From: an uncultured Pseudomonadota bacterium
Lineage (GTDB): Bacteria > Myxococcota_A > UBA796 > JAFGLY01
Length of the DNA: 64,000 bases
Assembly: GCA_937912125.1 (NCBI GenBank)
Contig: CALDOK010000193.1
Coordinates: 1-64,000 of the forward strand
Direction: 5' to 3'
Below are positions 60,952 to 64,000 of the stretch, piece after piece; the first letter of the stretch is position 1, and each line of letters opens with the position of its first letter. Under the pieces are notes generated by a model that worked only from the letters and a program-made list of their open reading frames with translations, was not told the DNA's origin and did no database searches. Position numbers and translations under genes: made by a program.

Positions 60952-62070
60952 ATGCGCGCTGTGAACCTCACTCTGCTGCTGCTGGCCCTGCTGTGGGCAG
61001 CCCCAGCCCAGGCCCTGGACTGGTGGGTGGAGGACCAAGCGCAAGCCCAGGCCCTCGAAGATGCGCTGGCGCAGCTGTGGCCCGAACACAGGGTGGTGGT
61101 CCGGCAGGGCGCGCCGCCGGTAGAGGGCGACGCGGTGTGGGTGGAGTCGGGCACCCTGGTGCTGCGGCACGATGGCGGCACCAGGCGGGCAGAGCAGCTA
61201 GGCGAGCTCAGCACCAGGGTGGTGCTGGTGCGCTCGTGGATGGAGGCGGGGTTGGTTCTGCCGCCGCCACCCCCACCCCCGCACCCAAGGGAGGCCCACA
61301 GCTCATGGGCTCCCCACGCCCTGCACGCAGCTCACCTGCTGCCAGGGGCGGGGGCCGGCCAGGGCGCCGAGCTGGCGGTGAGTGCCGTCGGCACGGGTAC
61401 CTTGGACACCGACCCCCTGGAGGGCGCCGCCCGAGGCTACGCGCCCGTGGTCTCGGCGGCCGCGGGCTTCTGGCGGCTGCGGACCAACGCCACCGTGTGG
61501 AACCTGTGGGAGCCAGCGCGCACCCACCGTCCCATGGGGGTCGCGGGCGTGTCCGTGCTGGTCGTGGAACGGGATCGCTGGCGCATGGCGCCCTGGGTGG
61601 GGGCCGCGGGGGGCTGGAAGCGCGAGAACGGCACCGTCACCAGCGACCCTGGCCAGCCCAGCTCCGCCTTCTCGGCGGCGGCGAGTCAAGGCCTTGGTGG
61701 TGTCGTGGGCACCGGCGTAGCCCTGGAGGTCAGCGGCGACCGCTTCGCCTGGGACCTCTCCCTGCCCATCGCTGGCTGGATGGTCTGGCAGACGGACCCC
61801 GATCCTCGCCTCACGAGCCTCTCAGGCCCGGCCTGGAAGCCAGCCCTGCTCCTCCCCTACCCGGAGGCCGGCATCTCCTGGCGCCTCACCGATGCCGACA
61901 CCATGCGCTTCGGCCTGCTGGCCTCGGTGCCCAGCATTCGCTGGCGCCATGACCAGGACCACGCCTTCTTCGAGATCAGCGCCGCCACCAGCATCGGCCT
62001 GGGCCAACTGGGCGACGGAGACCTGCTGCTGGGCGGGGCCGTGCAGGGCCGGGTGGGGGTGCAGCTGTGA
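60952..62070 (+). CDS. Exported protein, unknown function
   Basis: A 372-residue protein with a strong signal (MRAVNLTLLLLALLWAAPAQA). After a first domain (about 25-95, WWVEDQAQAQALEDALAQLW), a run of Pro (about 102-110) leads to a barrel-like C-terminal half of about 250 residues. Possible starts also lie at 60943 (GTG) and 60949; GGTGGAG precedes them. The stop overlaps the ECF sigma start (GTGA). The sigma factor may therefore be co-regulated with this envelope protein. Confidence 0.65.
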   Translation: MRAVNLTLLLLALLWAAPAQALDWWVEDQAQAQALEDALAQLWPEHRVVVRQGAPPVEGDAVWVESGTLVLRHDGGTRRAEQLGELSTRVVLVRSWMEAGLVLPPPPPPPHPREAHSSWAPHALHAAHLLPGAGAGQGAELAVSAVGTGTLDTDPLEGAARGYAPVVSAAAGFWRLRTNATVWNLWEPARTHRPMGVAGVSVLVVERDRWRMAPWVGAAGGWKRENGTVTSDPGQPSSAFSAAASQGLGGVVGTGVALEVSGDRFAWDLSLPIAGWMVWQTDPDPRLTSLSGPAWKPALLLPYPEAGISWRLTDADTMRFGLLASVPSIRWRHDQDHAFFEISAATSIGLGQLGDGDLLLGGAVQGRVGVQL

Positions 62071-62660
62071 CCGACCGTGACCTGATCGCGGGCCTGCGCG
62101 CGGGGGAACTCTGGGCGGTCGACCGCCTGTACCGGGACAACGCTCCACGGGTGCTGGGCTGGTGCATCCGGCTGGGCGGCCCGAGCCTGGACCCCGAAGA
62201 TCTGGCCCAGCAGGTCTTCGAGACCGCCATCACCTCCTGCGGCCGCTTCCGGGGCGACTCGTCATTGTCCACCTGGCTGTTCGGCATCACCCGCAACAGC
62301 ATCCGCAACGCCCGCCGCCGGGCCGCCCTGCGCCGCTTCGTGGGCATGGACGCCATCCCCGAGCCCCGGGACCGCGGCCCGGACACCGAGGGCCGCGCGG
62401 TGCAGAACGAGCGCCGCCGGGCCGTGCAGGCCGCCCTCGAAGATCTGAAGACCGCTCAGCGCGAGGTGCTGGTGCTCGCGGATCTCGAAGGCCGCACCGC
62501 CCCCGAGGTGGCCGCCATGCTGGGCATCCCAGCGGGCACCGTCTACTCCCGCCTGCACCACGCGCGCCGGGCCTTCGCCACCGCGCTCGAGGCCCGCGGT
62601 CTGCCAGCCGGAGAGGAGCCCGAGGAGGGCACCGTCATCCCCCTGCGGAGGGCACCGTGA
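62067..62660 (+). CDS. ECF-type RNA polymerase sigma factor
   Basis: A 197-residue ECF sigma factor starting with GTG that overlaps the previous stop. Region 2 (AVDRLYRDNAPRVLGWCIRL, DLAQQVFETA, STWLFGITRNSIRNARRR) lies at about 20-85 and region 4 (REVLVLADLEGRTAPEVAAMLGIPAGTVYSRLHHAR) at about 130-175. The C-terminus has an extra 25 residues. Its stop overlaps the start of the FecR-domain gene, so the two are made together; such pairs usually form sigma and membrane-bound anti-sigma factor. Confidence 0.92.
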   Translation: MTDRDLIAGLRAGELWAVDRLYRDNAPRVLGWCIRLGGPSLDPEDLAQQVFETAITSCGRFRGDSSLSTWLFGITRNSIRNARRRAALRRFVGMDAIPEPRDRGPDTEGRAVQNERRRAVQAALEDLKTAQREVLVLADLEGRTAPEVAAMLGIPAGTVYSRLHHARRAFATALEARGLPAGEEPEEGTVIPLRRAP

Positions 62661-63841
62661 GCCGCTGGCCCCCCCACCTGACCGACGCCCTCGAGCCCCG
62701 GCCCGAGGAGCTCGCGGGCCTCATGCCCCCCGCGGCGCCCCGCTGGTGCGCCGACGCCACATCTCCCAGCGATGCCGAGCTGGGCCGCCTGCTGGCCCAC
62801 GCCAGCCGACTCCCCGCCCGCAGGCGCCGACCCAACCGCGCCCTGGCCTGGGGCCTGGCCGCGGCCGTGACACTGCTGGCCGTGCTGCACCTGATCCCGC
62901 TCCCCAGCGACCCCGAGCCCTCCGCCCTGGTAGACGACAGCGCGCTGCACTTCGGACCCTCCATCACCGTCCGCGGCGACGGCGAGATCCAGGTCATCCG
63001 CACGGACGCCGACGGCACCGAGCTGGCCCTGCTGGCAGGCCGCGCCACCTTCGAGGTGGACCCCACAGGCGAACAACGACACCTCGAGGTGCGCGCGGGC
63101 GATGTGCGGGTGGAGGTCACCGGCACCCGCTTCACCGTGGCCCTCGAGGGGGACCGAGTGAGCGTGGAGGTGCTGCGGGGGTCGGTGCAGATCCACCGCC
63201 CTGGCGACAGCCTGGGCCTGCACGCCGGTGAGCGCTGGAGTGGCCTGGCGCAGCCCACCGAGCAGGCCGCCGCGACGCCCACAGGACCCGAGGTCCGGGA
63301 ACCGGACGCCGGGGCTCGAGCCCCGCGCACCGCACCCCGAGCCCCGACCACCGAAGGCCCCCCACCGCGCGCCGAGACCCCTGCACCGAGCACCGAGCAG
63401 CCGGCCCCTGCCGAGATCGGCTCGGCCGCACCCACCGCCCTCAGTGGCCGCACGGCCGCCGAAGCCTGGGCCGCCCTGCTGGCCAAGCGGGCGGCAGGGG
63501 CCGAGCCCGAGGCGCAGCTGGCGGCCCTGGATCGTTTCCTGGCAGAACACCAGGACCCCGTGCTGGAGACGGAGGCCAGCGCCCTGCGCCTTGGCCTGCT
63601 GGCCCAACAGCTGCCCGGCGAAGAGGTCCTGCCGGAGCTGGACACCTGGCTGGCGGGGCACCCCGATCATGCCCGCAGCCTCGAGCTCGAGCTGCTGCGC
63701 GCCACGGTGGCCCGTGAGCAGCTGGGGGACTGTGGCCTGGCTCTGTCCTCGTACACGCGGGTGGCTCGGGAAGCCACGGGTACCCTGCAAGCCACCGCTC
63801 AGGCCTGGGCCGACTACTGTCGCGAGCGAAGCTCCCGCTAG
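62657..63841 (+). CDS. FecR-domain membrane protein, probable anti-sigma partner
   Basis: A 394-residue protein with GTG start overlapping the sigma stop and GGAGG six bases before it. The cytoplasmic N-terminus is about 60 residues, one membrane helix lies at about 66-83 (AWGLAAAVTLLAVLHLI), then a FecR domain at about 95-195 (SITVRGDGEIQVI, LLAGRATFEVDP, VEVTGTRFTVALEGDRVSVEVLRGSV). A Pro/Ala linker leads to a helical, TPR-like C-terminus (about 285-394). FecR proteins sense periplasmic signals and control ECF factors. No TonB receptor is in the window, so the signal is unknown. Confidence 0.87.
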   Translation: MSRWPPHLTDALEPRPEELAGLMPPAAPRWCADATSPSDAELGRLLAHASRLPARRRRPNRALAWGLAAAVTLLAVLHLIPLPSDPEPSALVDDSALHFGPSITVRGDGEIQVIRTDADGTELALLAGRATFEVDPTGEQRHLEVRAGDVRVEVTGTRFTVALEGDRVSVEVLRGSVQIHRPGDSLGLHAGERWSGLAQPTEQAAATPTGPEVREPDAGARAPRTAPRAPTTEGPPPRAETPAPSTEQPAPAEIGSAAPTALSGRTAAEAWAALLAKRAAGAEPEAQLAALDRFLAEHQDPVLETEASALRLGLLAQQLPGEEVLPELDTWLAGHPDHARSLELELLRATVAREQLGDCGLALSSYTRVAREATGTLQATAQAWADYCRERSSR

Positions 63842-63917
63842 CTCGTCCGCCGGGTGCTCCACCCCAGCGAAGCAACCCGGGGACGACCCAAGGTCGCGGG
63901 CCACTTGGTTCGTCTGG

Positions 63918-63942
63918 ACCGGCGCTCCCCAGCACCGCCGGT
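63918..63942. terminator. Hairpin after the FecR-domain gene
   Basis: Arms ACCGGCG and CGCCGGT enclose an eleven-base loop about 75 bp beyond the FecR stop. It is a weak candidate terminator, with no T-run. Confidence 0.4.
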
Positions 63943-63960
63943 TCGGCGTCGCTCGAGCCG

Positions 63961-64000
63961 ATGGAGCCCAAGAGTCGAGCCGCCTCCCCCTTTGACGATA
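63961..64000 (+). CDS. Possible start of a further gene, cut by the window
   Basis: ATG at 63961 opens a frame of 13 codons (MEPKSRAASPFDD) to the window edge. No ribosome site is clear and nothing can be assigned; listed only because it may continue. Confidence 0.2.
   Translation, partial: MEPKSRAASPFDD

Overview
The window is about 70% G+C bacterial chromosome and looks like an uncultured myxobacterium-type organism (Myxococcota, formerly Deltaproteobacteria). The assignment rests on content, since there is no rRNA to place it: many lipoproteins with acidic D/T/S-rich linkers, MopE-type metal-binding motifs, FG-GAP and Ig-like surface proteins, three CotH-type kinases, a caspase-family protease, diguanylate cyclases and many one-component regulators. 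Genes are dense and several operons use stop/start overlaps (GTGA, ATGA, TGATG). I saw no tRNA, rRNA, CRISPR array, IS element or prophage.

Layout. 1-5468: partial response regulator, VWA-domain protein, two diguanylate cyclases. 5628-12444: exported PHP/DUF3604 phosphoesterase-like protein, FG-GAP lipoprotein, then an operon (right to left) of ECF sigma factor, single-pass membrane protein and exported caspase-family protease whose C-terminus looks like an outer-membrane barrel. 12469-18875: a 1427-residue Ig-like repeat lipoprotein, a small lipoprotein and a sulfatase-fold lipoprotein. 18966-28343: WXXGXW-repeat protein, GNAT acetyltransferase, PadR regulator with a symmetric operator, a propeller/glycoside-hydrolase-like lipoprotein, an exported SagB-type nitroreductase and the first CotH protein. 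28381-32975: an overlapping minus-strand cluster of IolG-like dehydrogenase, PfkB sugar kinase and two envelope proteins. 33275-45537: trypsin-like protease, Bor-like lipoprotein, glycosidase-like propeller, an FAD/2Fe-2S reductase overlapping a CrtI-like oxidoreductase, a polytopic membrane protein, an arylsulfotransferase-like lipoprotein and a membrane-bound spermidine-synthase-like protein.

45676-57548: a divergent stand-alone EF-Tu, a non-coding stretch with an unusual 59-bp inverted repeat, an ArsR-DUF2087 regulator, a MopE-motif lipoprotein, the second CotH protein, a LysR regulator divergent from an octaheme cytochrome lipoprotein, and citrate lyase encoded as CitF plus a CitD-CitE fusion. 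57758-64000: the third CotH protein, a hemerythrin, two envelope proteins, and a translationally coupled ECF sigma / FecR-domain pair.

Most gene products are predicted to act at the cell surface or in the periplasm. The most unusual items are the sigma/membrane-protein/exported-caspase operon, the inverted repeat at 47221-47423, the divergent EF-Tu, the octaheme lipoprotein and the CitD-CitE fusion.
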